Below are positions 7,848 through 15,293 of a stretch of DNA of 38,468 nucleotides, one piece after another. This DNA is from Leucobacter celer subsp. astrifaciens (GTDB lineage Bacteria; Actinomycetota; Actinomycetes; Actinomycetales; Microbacteriaceae). A program made the translations under genes and the position numbers. Position 1 is the first letter of the stretch; the number at the start of each line of letters is the position of its first letter. The stretch is taken from the NCBI RefSeq assembly GCF_001273835.1, contig NZ_JHEI01000145.1:1-38468 (forward strand), given 5' to 3'. The notes beneath the pieces were generated by a model. The model did no database searches and had not been told where the DNA came from. It worked only from the letters and a program-made list of their open reading frames with translations.

Positions 7848-8875
7848 GCCGTCTCCTCACCGTCGTCGCCGTCGTCGCTGCCGCGCCGCTCGGCGACGCG
7901 CTGCCGTGCCGCCGCCCGCGCCCGCGCCCTGGCCCGCCGCGCGGTGATCAGCACCACGGCGACGGCGACGACGAGCGCGGCCCCGACCAGCCCGGCCACG
8001 ATCCCGATGATGAGCCCGGTGCCACCGGATCCAGCACCGTCGGCGGCGGCAGCGTCGACAGCACCCGCCTCGCCGGCCGGAGCATCGCCCGCCGAATCCT
8101 CGTCGAGGGTGAGGGCCGACTCGTCGAACTCGGCCGCGAACGCCGCTTCGGGATCCGTCTCGTCACCGACTGCGAAGCGCAGCGTGTCGCGCGCCGAGAC
8201 CGCGGTGCCGTCGACGAGGTCGCCCGAGAACTCGATCTCCACCAGGTAGACGCCCGGCTCGCTGAACACCCAGTTCGCGTGGGTGTGCGTGTTCACCTCG
8301 ATCCACGACTCCTGCGGGAACGGATCGAACGTCGACCACAGCGGGTCGGGTTCGCCGAAATTGCCGCTCTGCAGGTACACCGACACGTCTCCCGGACCGT
8401 CCACGCCGAGGATGCTGAGGGTCGTGCCCATGCTGAGGGAGTCGAGCACCGTGGGCTCCTGCGTGTTCCAGCCCGCCCAGATCACCCCGGACGCCCGCAC
8501 CTGCGGGATCACCCAGGCCTCGGCCCCCGGCTCGAGGCCGAGGAAGGAATAGGCGGGGTTGTCGGGGATCGTGAGCTTCGACGCGTCGCTCAGCTGCGCG
8601 ACCACGTCCTCCGGCATGCGCCAGTACGAAGGAGAGGACGTGTCGTCGTGGATCTGCACGATCCACTCTCCCGTGTTCAGGGTCGGCCCGAAGTCGATGT
8701 GGCCGTCATCGAGCACCACCTGCCCCGTCCCCTGAGCCTGGTTCGGGTCGATCACCTGGCTGAGCCCGTCCTCCGGAGCCACCTCGTCGGCCGCCGCGAT
8801 CGAGGCCGGCAGGATCACCAGCGCGGCGACGGCGGCGATGGCACCGCCGAGCAGTCTGCGTCTGAAGCGGGTCAT
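7844..8875 (-). CDS. Membrane-anchored choice-of-anchor M domain protein
   Basis: A 343-residue exported protein: Arg-rich signal peptide (about residues 1-29), then one choice-of-anchor M domain in the canonical order (DDGHIDFGP, NPAYSFLG, VIWAGWNTQEP, GVDGPGDVSVYL, THTHANWVFSEPG, FAVGD). An acidic/Ala linker, one C-terminal membrane helix and a strongly basic Arg/Ala tail follow, so it stays in the membrane facing outward. It lies between the substrate-binding lipoprotein and the ATPase genes and overlaps both by 4 bases. It has its own AAGGAG site 8 bases before the ATG. A role as a partner of the binding protein is likely from context; no activity can be assigned. Confidence 0.87.
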   Translation of the reverse strand: MTRFRRRLLGGAIAAVAALVILPASIAAADEVAPEDGLSQVIDPNQAQGTGQVVLDDGHIDFGPTLNTGEWIVQIHDDTSSPSYWRMPEDVVAQLSDASKLTIPDNPAYSFLGLEPGAEAWVIPQVRASGVIWAGWNTQEPTVLDSLSMGTTLSILGVDGPGDVSVYLQSGNFGEPDPLWSTFDPFPQESWIEVNTHTHANWVFSEPGVYLVEIEFSGDLVDGTAVSARDTLRFAVGDETDPEAAFAAEFDESALTLDEDSAGDAPAGEAGAVDAAAADGAGSGGTGLIIGIVAGLVGAALVVAVAVVLITARRARARARAAARQRVAERRGSDDGDDGEETA

Positions 8876-10542
8876 TCGTCGTTCTCCTTGCTGTTGGTGC
8901 GGTTCGCGCGGTCATGCGCGTCGGTACCGTCGTCTCGGGTTGCGCCGCCGTCCGCTCGGCCCGGGTCGAGACAGTCGCGCACGGAGCGAGCATTGAATCG
9001 CATCATCTCGACGTAGCTCGTGACCTCCTCGCTGAAGGAGTCGCCGTAGACCGTGCACACCTCGATGCCCTGCTCCTTGGCGACCTCCACGAGCGTCGAG
9101 GAGCGCGCGGCGAGATTGGGCTCAAGGAACACCGCCGGCACGCGCAGATTGCGGATGGTCTCCGTGAGGCGCTTGCGCTCGGAGAGCGACGGCTCCACGG
9201 AGGGGTTCGACGTCACGAAGCCGGAGATGTCGAGGTCGTAGGCCCTGGCGAGGTAGCCGTAGGCGTCGTGGGTCGTGACGAGCGTGCGCCGCTCGCGCGG
9301 CACCTCGGCGATCGTCTCCCGCACTTCCGCGTCGAGCGCCTCGAGCTCGCGCAGATAGGCGGTCGCGTTCGCGCGATACTCCTTCGCACCCTCGGGATCC
9401 ACCTCGATGAGCGTGTCGCGGATGCTCTCGGTGTACGACATCGCGTTGCGCACGTTCTGCCACAGGTGCGGATCGATCTCGCCGTGCACGTGCTTGCCGA
9501 GCACGGCCTGCGCGAGCTGGTAGACCTGCGACCCGGGACGCCCCAGGAAGCGGTACGCGGGATCACCGGGGATCTCGTGCAGTGCCTTGTTCGGCACCTC
9601 CACCACCAGATCCCCGGGGTCGAGCACCTCCTGGTGCACCTCGGAGGTGCCGTGCTCGTGATCGACGATCACCTGGAAGCTGTGCCCGTCGAGGTCGAGC
9701 GCCACATCGGAGTGGCCGGAGTTCAGCACGGTCGCGCCCTCCATTCCCGGAACGGCATACGGATCCACGCCGACGGCGAAGGTGATCGTGCCGGTGGCGA
9801 TGTCGATCGGCTTCCGGTCCGGCGAGACCTGCAGTTTGCCCTGCAGATCGAGCGTGTAGTAGCCGGGCTCGGTGAAGGCCCAGCTCAGGTGCGTGTGCGT
9901 GTTCGGCGGGATCGTGACCGAGTCGTCCCTGTAGCCCCGCGAGCGGTCGAAGCCGTCGGACGAGTCGAAGTAGCGGTCGATGTCGCCGAAGCTGCCGGTG
10001 AGATAGGCGATCAGCTCGCCCGGGCCCTCGACGTTCGTGGCCGACAGGATCACGTCTGAGCTGCGGTCGGCGCCGTACTCCGCGCCTTCTCCTCGCACGC
10101 GCAGCCCGAGCCAGACCGTGTCGAGGGAGACGTCCTCGACGAGCGGGATGATCTCGGCCGCGTACTTCACCGCCTCCTCGGCGAGCGCCACGTTCGGCAC
10201 GCCCTCGGGCAGGTTCGTATCGAGCGCTTTGATGAGGCTCTGCTCCTCGAGCATGAGGTAGTTGGAGAACGCCGCGTCGGCGTAGACGATGTTGCGAACG
10301 TCGCGCAGCGAGGGTTCGTAGCTGTGCGGGTCGCCGCCCTCGGGCACGAGCGACACCACGTCCACCCGGTCCCCGGCCACGTTACGCACGAGGTCGGCGA
10401 GGATCCCGGTCGTCGTCACGACCCGCACGCGCTGGTCGTCCAACGCCTCTGCGCTCGGCGAGCAGCCGGCGAGCGATGTGATCGCGACCGCGGCGAGCAC
10501 GGTCGCGGCGAGGGAGCGGGTGGTTCGGGTTCTGCAGCGCAC
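8872..10542 (-). CDS. ZnuA-like metal-binding lipoprotein with an inserted, permuted choice-of-anchor M domain
   Basis: A 556-residue substrate-binding lipoprotein. The lipobox LAGC puts the lipidated Cys at residue 27. Residues 37-135 are the N-terminal lobe of the ZnuA/cluster 9 metal-binding family (H73 in DPHSYEPS). After about residue 350 the family resumes with HVHGEIDPHLW (H359), THDAYGY and LEPN, giving a full set of metal ligands. Between them, at the place of the usual His-rich loop, sits a choice-of-anchor M domain whose halves are in reverse order: VEGPGELIAYL and NTHTHLSWAF come first, GHSD and AYRFLG second. The GTG start at 10542 has only a weak ribosome site. The tail is hydrophilic. 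It matches the anchored-repeat ABC substrate-binding class (TIGR03772-like). Zn2+ or Mn2+ is the likely ligand. Confidence 0.88.
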   Translation of the reverse strand: MRCRTRTTRSLAATVLAAVAITSLAGCSPSAEALDDQRVRVVTTTGILADLVRNVAGDRVDVVSLVPEGGDPHSYEPSLRDVRNIVYADAAFSNYLMLEEQSLIKALDTNLPEGVPNVALAEEAVKYAAEIIPLVEDVSLDTVWLGLRVRGEGAEYGADRSSDVILSATNVEGPGELIAYLTGSFGDIDRYFDSSDGFDRSRGYRDDSVTIPPNTHTHLSWAFTEPGYYTLDLQGKLQVSPDRKPIDIATGTITFAVGVDPYAVPGMEGATVLNSGHSDVALDLDGHSFQVIVDHEHGTSEVHQEVLDPGDLVVEVPNKALHEIPGDPAYRFLGRPGSQVYQLAQAVLGKHVHGEIDPHLWQNVRNAMSYTESIRDTLIEVDPEGAKEYRANATAYLRELEALDAEVRETIAEVPRERRTLVTTHDAYGYLARAYDLDISGFVTSNPSVEPSLSERKRLTETIRNLRVPAVFLEPNLAARSSTLVEVAKEQGIEVCTVYGDSFSEEVTSYVEMMRFNARSVRDCLDPGRADGGATRDDGTDAHDRANRTNSKENDE

Positions 10543-10601
10543 GGGATTCTTTCACTGGTGGCGGGTCGGACGGGCAGAGTCGGTGGTCAGAACGGAGCCT
10601 T

Positions 10602-10687
10602 CGCCGGTTGAGCGGAGCACGGAGCGCGGAGTCGAAACCCGGCCCGTCGGGTTTCGACTCGTCGCTGCGCTCCTCGCTCAACCGGCG
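10602..10687. repeat. Long palindromic dispersed repeat between operon segments
   Basis: CGCCGGTTGAGC (10602-10613) and GAGTCGAAACCC (10629-10640) are mirrored by GGGTTTCGACTC (10649-10660) and GCTCAACCGGCG (10676-10687), giving a large hairpin with an 8-base loop. Related copies occur at 35782-35810 and 38403-38464. It lies between the SLH protein gene and the lipoprotein gene and may act as a transcript terminator or attenuator there. Confidence 0.75.
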
Positions 10688-10700
10688 AGGACGGACGCGC

Positions 10701-12878
10701 TCAGCGCTCGGCGCGGTAGAGGAACGCCGCCATCGCCTCACGCGTCACGTTCGACTTCGCCGCGTACACCGGCTTACCCGAGGGCTGCTTGATCCCCGTC
10801 GACAGACCGCTCTGCGACATCCACGCGATCTCCTTGTAGAACTTGTCGCTCTTCTGCACATCCGCGAACGGCGACACCGCAGGAACCGCAGGCTTCTTGC
10901 CCTCGTCGATGCGGTACATGAACGCCGCCATCGCCTCACGCGTGATCCCCGACTTCGGCTGGAACTTCACCGTACCGTTCGCCTGCTTCACACCCGTCGA
11001 AATCCCCTCAGACGCCATCCAGGCGATCTCCCGGTAGAACTTATCCCCCGGCTTCACATCCGTGAACAGCGACTTCACCGGAGCCTTGAAGTTCTTATCC
11101 CCGTACTGACGGTACAAGAACGCCGCCATCGCCTCACGCGTCACATTGTTCTTCGGCTGATACTGGAACGTACCATTCGCCTGCTTCACACCCGTCGAAA
11201 TACCCTCAGACGCCATCCACGAAATCTCCGTGTAGAACTTGTCACCCTTCTTCACATCCGTGAACGACACCGTCGGCTTCGGATCCACGGGCTTCGGATC
11301 GGTGGGCTTATCCGCGGCCTTCACCGTGAGCTGCACCGGTGCCGACTCGGCGACGACTTCGTGGTCGTGATCGTAGAGCCGCGCGATGACCTGAGCCCCG
11401 TTATCGGCCTCGGCCACCTGATACTCGAGGACGTCCGAGAGCGCGCCTGAAATCACTGAGAAGTCGGCGGCGTCGCTCTTCTTGATGAACCAGTGGTAGT
11501 GATCCTCATCGGTCTGCGGATCCTGGTTCGCCTGCAGCTTCGCGGTATCACCCGGCTGGTAGGAGGCGGCGAGGCCCGAGATGCTGAGGGCCGTCTCCAC
11601 AGGACCGTGGCCGTGATCATCGATATGGATCTCGATGGGCTCGGACTCGACGTACGCGGTGCCGTCGTCGTAGCTCAGCACAGCCTTGACCTTGGCGTGC
11701 GCCAGATCCTCAGTCACCTCGAAGGAGTAGCCGGCGCCGTGCTCACCCTCGATCTCGGTCCAGTGGTCCTCGCCCTGCCGCTGCAGGAACCAGTCGTAGC
11801 GGCTCAGCACCGAGGCCGGAGCGACGCTCGCGGTCAGTTCCGCCGTGTCGCCCGTGTGGTAGTGATCCGCTGCCCCCGAGACGGTGACCTGCTGGATCGG
11901 GGCAGCTCCGTGGTCGTCGATGTCGATCGTCACCGGCGCCGACTCGGCGACCAACGGCTTGTTCTCCCCCAGGCCGTCAGCCAGGAGCCGCGCGGTGACC
12001 TCGGCTTCGTCCAGCGCCTGCTCGGCGGTGATCGCGAGCTGCGTCCCGTTCTGGCCTTCGACCTTGACCGGCTCGCTCTGGTCCTTGCGCTGCACGTACC
12101 ACTCGTACGAGCCGCCCTCGACGGATGGATCGACCGCCGCGTTCAGCACGATGGGCGTGTTCTGGTGGTAGTGAGCCTTCACTCCGGTGATCGACACCTC
12201 GGGATCGACGACGAAGCTGTACGTCGCGGTCTGGCTCTGCCCCGTCGCGCCGTTGGTGCCCGTGGCATCCGCGCGCACGGTGAGCTCGTAGGTGCCGGGC
12301 GCTGTGAACGCCCAGTTGGCGTGCGTGTGCGCCGGATACGGCTGCGAGATGGTGTTCGGCAGTTCGTAGCCGGTGCCGTCCTTCATGAGGGACTTCGGCG
12401 CCCCGAAGTTGCCCTGCGACCAGAGGAACACCTTGCCCGGCCCCTCGACCTCGCTCACGACGATGTCGGTGTCGGCGCCCGGGAAAGCCGACGTGATGGA
12501 CTGGGTGTCCCATCCGGGCCAGATGAGGTTGTGGTCCTGCGTGAGGGGAAGATGGTAGATCTCCGAGGGCATGCCCGGCAGGAAATTCTCCGGCACTGTT
12601 CGCAGCGCCGCGTTCTTGACGACGAGGTCCACGGACTCGGGGGTGTGCAGCACGTGCGAACCGGTCACGTCCTCCTTCAGCGCAAGCCTGAGCGAGCCAT
12701 CCTCGTCGAGCACCGGGTTGAAGGCGTCGATGTGACCGGTCGCGAGGAGTACGGGATCATCGAGGACCGCAAGGGGTTCGGCAGCGTGGGCAGTCGTCGG
12801 AACGACCAATCCGCCCACCAGTGCTGCGACGCCGGCGACCGCTACGGCCGTCGTGCGCGTGCGGGTCAGCAGTTTCAT
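10701..12878 (-). CDS. Surface protein: choice-of-anchor M, three His-rich Ig-like repeats, three SLH domains
   Basis: A 725-residue secreted protein. The signal peptide ends at about AHA (residue 32). A canonical choice-of-anchor M domain follows (GHIDAF, LIWPGWDT, VEGPGKVFLWSQGNFG, HTHANWAF; residues 45-230). Then come three Ig-like repeats of about 95 residues carrying AHYHQ, DHYHTGD and DHYHW plus IDDHG linkers, a Pro/Lys linker, and three 66-residue SLH motifs (FTDV...FYxEIxWMASEGISTG...TREAMAAFLYR) that should bind wall polymers non-covalently. It is the first gene of the island, with a GGAAGG site before the ATG and a Zur-like box upstream. Clustered His suggests zinc capture at the cell surface, which is inference from composition and context. 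Confidence 0.88.
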   Translation of the reverse strand: MKLLTRTRTTAVAVAGVAALVGGLVVPTTAHAAEPLAVLDDPVLLATGHIDAFNPVLDEDGSLRLALKEDVTGSHVLHTPESVDLVVKNAALRTVPENFLPGMPSEIYHLPLTQDHNLIWPGWDTQSITSAFPGADTDIVVSEVEGPGKVFLWSQGNFGAPKSLMKDGTGYELPNTISQPYPAHTHANWAFTAPGTYELTVRADATGTNGATGQSQTATYSFVVDPEVSITGVKAHYHQNTPIVLNAAVDPSVEGGSYEWYVQRKDQSEPVKVEGQNGTQLAITAEQALDEAEVTARLLADGLGENKPLVAESAPVTIDIDDHGAAPIQQVTVSGAADHYHTGDTAELTASVAPASVLSRYDWFLQRQGEDHWTEIEGEHGAGYSFEVTEDLAHAKVKAVLSYDDGTAYVESEPIEIHIDDHGHGPVETALSISGLAASYQPGDTAKLQANQDPQTDEDHYHWFIKKSDAADFSVISGALSDVLEYQVAEADNGAQVIARLYDHDHEVVAESAPVQLTVKAADKPTDPKPVDPKPTVSFTDVKKGDKFYTEISWMASEGISTGVKQANGTFQYQPKNNVTREAMAAFLYRQYGDKNFKAPVKSLFTDVKPGDKFYREIAWMASEGISTGVKQANGTVKFQPKSGITREAMAAFMYRIDEGKKPAVPAVSPFADVQKSDKFYKEIAWMSQSGLSTGIKQPSGKPVYAAKSNVTREAMAAFLYRAER
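10722..11280. repeat. Three DNA-level direct repeats of 198 bp encoding SLH motifs
   Basis: The block AACGCCGCCATCGCCTCACG recurs with an exact 198-base period (10723, 10921, 11119), and the first two motifs share further near-identical stretches such as CGCCTGCTTCACACCCGTCG. Each unit encodes one 66-residue SLH motif. Nucleotide-level similarity suggests recent duplication or gene conversion inside the gene. Confidence 0.8.
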
Positions 12879-12914
12879 TGGAGCAACCTTCCATCTTCGA
12901 TATCGCCTCTTTAA

Positions 12915-12929
12915 TGAGAACGATTATCA
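12915..12929 (-). promoter_or_regulatory. Zur-like operator upstream of the SLH surface protein
   Basis: On the minus strand the 15-mer TGATAATCGTTCTCA forms an imperfect 7-1-7 dyad very close to the Fur-family Zur boxes of actinobacteria (TGAAAATGATTTTCA type). It overlaps a candidate -10 element TATAGT (12934-12929), so binding would block transcription. This fits repression of the metal-uptake island under zinc repletion. The site lies 37 bases ahead of the start codon. Confidence 0.7.
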
Positions 12930-12960
12930 CTATAATTATGGAAGCGCCCCCGAAAAACAA

Positions 12961-12996
12961 ATCAGGGGCGGGCGGTGAAAACCGCCCGCCCCTGAT
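12961..12996 (-). terminator. Rho-independent terminator of the desaturase gene
   Basis: A perfect 16-bp stem (12961-12976 with 12981-12996) closes a 4-base loop and is followed on the minus strand by a T-rich run (TTGTTTTT). It lies 28 bases past the desaturase stop, which separates it from the metal-uptake island. Confidence 0.92.
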
Positions 12997-13024
12997 CGGA
13001 ACGTGAGAAGAAGCGCGCGAACGC

Positions 13025-14155
13025 CTACCGAGCGCGACCGTACTGCGCCGAGATCGGGCAGTCGAACGGGTCGCGTGCGGCGAGCCCGACGCGGTTGAGG
13101 TACTCGATAACGATGGCGTATGAGCGCCAGAGCGAGGTCTCGGTGTAGGGAACGTCGAGCGTGCGGCAGTGCTCGCGGACGATCTCGCGCGTGCGCGCGA
13201 GATGCGGGCGTGCCATGCTCGGGAACAGGTGGTGCTCCACCTGATAGTTGAGGCCGCCCATGAGCCAGGTCGCCCACCAGCCTCCGCGGATGTTGCGGGA
13301 GGTGCGCACCTGCTTAGTGAAGAAATCGAGCTTCGCATCGTGGGCGATCACCGGCATGCCCTTGTGGTTCGGGGCGAACGAAGCCCCCATGTAGACGCCG
13401 AACACGGCAAGCTGCACGCCCATGAAGGCGAACGCCATGCCGAGCGGCAGGAGCATGAAGACCGGCACGAGCACGATCGCGAACCGTGCGGCGATGATCC
13501 CGAGTTCGATCCATCGTCCCTTGACCTGCTCGCGGCCGAAGAGATGCTTGAAGCTGTGGAAGTGGAGGTTGAGCCCCTCGAGCGTGAGCAACGGGAAGAA
13601 CAGCCACCCCTGCCGCCGGGTGATCGCGCGCCGCAGGCCACGGGCCTGGACCGCGTCCTCCTCGATGAAGGAGATCGTGTCGACCTCGATGTCCGGATCC
13701 TTGCCGATGCGGTTCGGATTTGAGTGGTGGCGGGAGTGCTTGGAGTCCCACCACGAGTAGCTCATACCGATGAGCCCTGCGAGCACTCGGGCGAGGCGGT
13801 CGTTCGCCGGACCCAGCGGGAGGATCTGGCGGTGCGCCGCCTCATGCGCCAGGAACGCGATCTGGGTGAAGATGATGCCGAGCGCTGCGGCGATGAGGAG
13901 CTGGAACCAGCTGTCGCCGAGCAGGATGAATCCGGTGACGGCGCCGCCGAAGGCGATGGCGATCGCGACGCCGACCCACGTGTAGAACCAGGGAGCGCGA
14001 CGCAGCAGGCCCGACTCGCGAACGACCTCGGACACGCGGCTGTAGGCTTTCGCGATCGGCGGGAAGTCACCGGCTCGAGCCCTGGTGGGGCGGAGCGGGC
14101 CGAGCCCGTCCAGCGTCGAGGTATGGGCGGTCGTCATGAGCGGCACCTGTTTCAT
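13025..14155 (-). CDS. Membrane fatty acid desaturase (acyl-CoA/acyl-lipid type)
   Basis: A 376-residue di-iron membrane enzyme that introduces a double bond into membrane acyl chains using O2 and reduced electron carriers. The three histidine boxes are present: HEAAH (104-108), HSRHH (140-144) and QVEHHLFP (about 310), with hydrophobic helices on both sides and the FAPNHKGMP segment typical of the linoleoyl-CoA desaturase-like actinobacterial group. Length and motifs are complete. An internal ATG at 14137, preceded by AGGTG, may be the true start and would give 370 residues. It is monocistronic with its own terminator. A 20-bp palindrome about 75 bases upstream may be its operator. A truncated paralogue lies at 16307-17066. 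Confidence 0.9.
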   Translation of the reverse strand: MKQVPLMTTAHTSTLDGLGPLRPTRARAGDFPPIAKAYSRVSEVVRESGLLRRAPWFYTWVGVAIAIAFGGAVTGFILLGDSWFQLLIAAALGIIFTQIAFLAHEAAHRQILPLGPANDRLARVLAGLIGMSYSWWDSKHSRHHSNPNRIGKDPDIEVDTISFIEEDAVQARGLRRAITRRQGWLFFPLLTLEGLNLHFHSFKHLFGREQVKGRWIELGIIAARFAIVLVPVFMLLPLGMAFAFMGVQLAVFGVYMGASFAPNHKGMPVIAHDAKLDFFTKQVRTSRNIRGGWWATWLMGGLNYQVEHHLFPSMARPHLARTREIVREHCRTLDVPYTETSLWRSYAIVIEYLNRVGLAARDPFDCPISAQYGRAR

Positions 14156-14229
14156 TGTGAACCGCGCACGCTGCGATTCGGTGAAGCCATGGGCGGGTGC
14201 CGATCGCTGTCTTCACGGTATCGGGCCAA

Positions 14230-14249
14230 GCATGCAGGAGCCTGCATGC
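14230..14249. promoter_or_regulatory. Palindrome upstream of the desaturase, candidate operator
   Basis: GCATGCAGG and CCTGCATGC are perfect 9-bp arms around a 2-base centre. The site lies 75-94 bases before the desaturase start and in no coding frame. Symmetry and size fit a dimeric TetR- or Fur-size repressor. No cognate regulator can be named. Confidence 0.5.
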
Positions 14250-14284
14250 GTTGCGGATATGCAGCCGAATGTCAGGGATGCGGA

Positions 14285-14327
14285 TGCGGGCGGACCGGGG
14301 CGCCGTGAAGTCGCCCCGCCGCCCGCA
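14285..14327 (-). terminator. Hairpin downstream of the cold shock gene
   Basis: TGCGGGCGG (14285-14293) and CGGGGC (14296-14301) pair with GCCCCG (14313-14318) and CCGCCCGCA (14319-14327), a GC-rich 15-bp stem starting 7 bases after the csp stop. There is no clear U-tract, so it may stabilise or weakly terminate the transcript. Confidence 0.6.
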
Positions 14328-14333
14328 CCGGGA

Positions 14334-14537
14334 TCACAGTGCGCGGATCGCGCCGGCCTGCGGGCCCTTGGGGCCCTCTTCGGTCTCGAACTCGACCTTC
14401 TGGTTCTCCTCGAGGCTGCGGTGGCCGAAGCCGATGATCGCGCTGTAGTGCGCGAACACATCGCGAGAGCCGTCGTCCGGAGCGATGAAGCCGAAGCCCT
14501 TTTCGGCGTTGAACCATTTCACAGTGCCTGTAGCCAT
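14334..14537 (-). CDS. Cold shock protein, CspA family
   Basis: A 67-residue OB-fold nucleic-acid-binding protein. It has both RNP motifs, KGFGFI (RNP1) and DVFAHYSAI (RNP2, usually DVFVHFSAI), a WFN start and the EENQKVEFE segment. It acts as an RNA chaperone that melts mRNA structure, often induced by cold. The ATG at 14537 is preceded by GAAGGAAT. No gene lies on this strand for about 500 bases upstream, room for the long structured leader known for cold shock genes. It neighbours desaturase and DesK-like genes, in keeping with a cold-response theme. Confidence 0.95.
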   Translation of the reverse strand: MATGTVKWFNAEKGFGFIAPDDGSRDVFAHYSAIIGFGHRSLEENQKVEFETEEGPKGPQAGAIRAL

Positions 14538-15044
14538 AGTGTTATTCCTTCGTAGTCTGGGACCGCATTGACGATCCGCGGTTCCGCGGCGGCGACGCCG
14601 GCGCGGGGTCTGAGTCGAGGCCGGAAGCCCCGATGACGAGGCGAGAGGCCTCGGTGATGCCGCCCGGGAGCAGGAGCCCGGAGCAGGCGCTGCTCGGGAT
14701 TCGGGCAGGCGTCTTTCCGCGAGCGGGCGCGGGACGCCGGCTGCTCGCGGAGGGGTGATGACCCGGTGCGGCGGTGCGGGCCTCGATGCCTGCGTGCCGT
14801 CGGGGGAGAGAACGTCCGGAACGGTGGACGGGTAATGCAGTGGAGATGGTGAGTCGATTCGATCGAAGGTGCGCCCGCCGACAAGCGGGACCGCACGGAA
14901 AAAAGAAGATGCGCGAACCTTACGAAGCGCAGAAGTCAGAGACGAGAACAGCACGACGAACGATGTGCTGCAGGCCACACTACACGGCCCGGCTGGTAAT
15001 ACCATCCTGAGAACCGCACATCTTCGCCGCCTACGGTGAGGAGC
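14538..15044. other. Intergenic region, likely csp leader and promoter
   Basis: I find no supportable gene in this stretch on either strand; the frames present are uninterrupted only because the DNA is GC-rich. The half nearest the csp gene holds Gly/Arg-codon-like GC-rich direct and inverted words. The distal part is less GC-rich with T-runs on the minus strand. It probably contains the csp promoter and a long 5' leader. Confidence 0.5.
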
Positions 15045-15284
15045 ATGACTGCAGCAGAGACCCCGAAGGGCGCGGACGACACGGACGACGCCCTGCCCCA
15101 TCATGCTGCTTCCGAGCGGGCGGGGCACTGGGAGAAGGAGGTCGCGCGGTCCGGGCACGACTACCAGCCGACTCCTGCGACGGTGGCCCGACGAGCCGCC
15201 GAGGTGCGCCGGAACGCGGAGACGCTCAAGGGCGAGGGGACTCGTCCGAGGGAGGAGACCCCCGGCGACGAGGGTCAGGAGTAG
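15045..15284 (+). CDS. Small acidic hydrophilic protein of unknown function
   Basis: A 79-residue protein without a recognised domain. It is strongly hydrophilic, with an Asp-rich first third, a W-E-K-E-V-A-R segment in the middle and a charged helix-forming stretch ([17 protein letters not shown]) before a Glu/Gly/Pro tail; no signal peptide or membrane segment. The ATG at 15045 has GAGGAG only one base upstream, too close to be ideal. A GTG nine bases earlier in frame lacks a ribosome site, so the start is uncertain. It is convergent with the diacylglycerol kinase gene, whose stop is 10 bases beyond. Biased composition unlike random frames is the main support. Confidence 0.6.
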   Translation: MTAAETPKGADDTDDALPHHAASERAGHWEKEVARSGHDYQPTPATVARRAAEVRRNAETLKGEGTRPREETPGDEGQE

Positions 15285-15293
15285 CCGTCCGCG

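Noticed and set aside
10720..11280. CRISPR-like array
   Set aside because: The regular 198-base spacing comes from SLH motif repeats inside an open coding frame; units are far too long and there are no unique spacers or cas genes.
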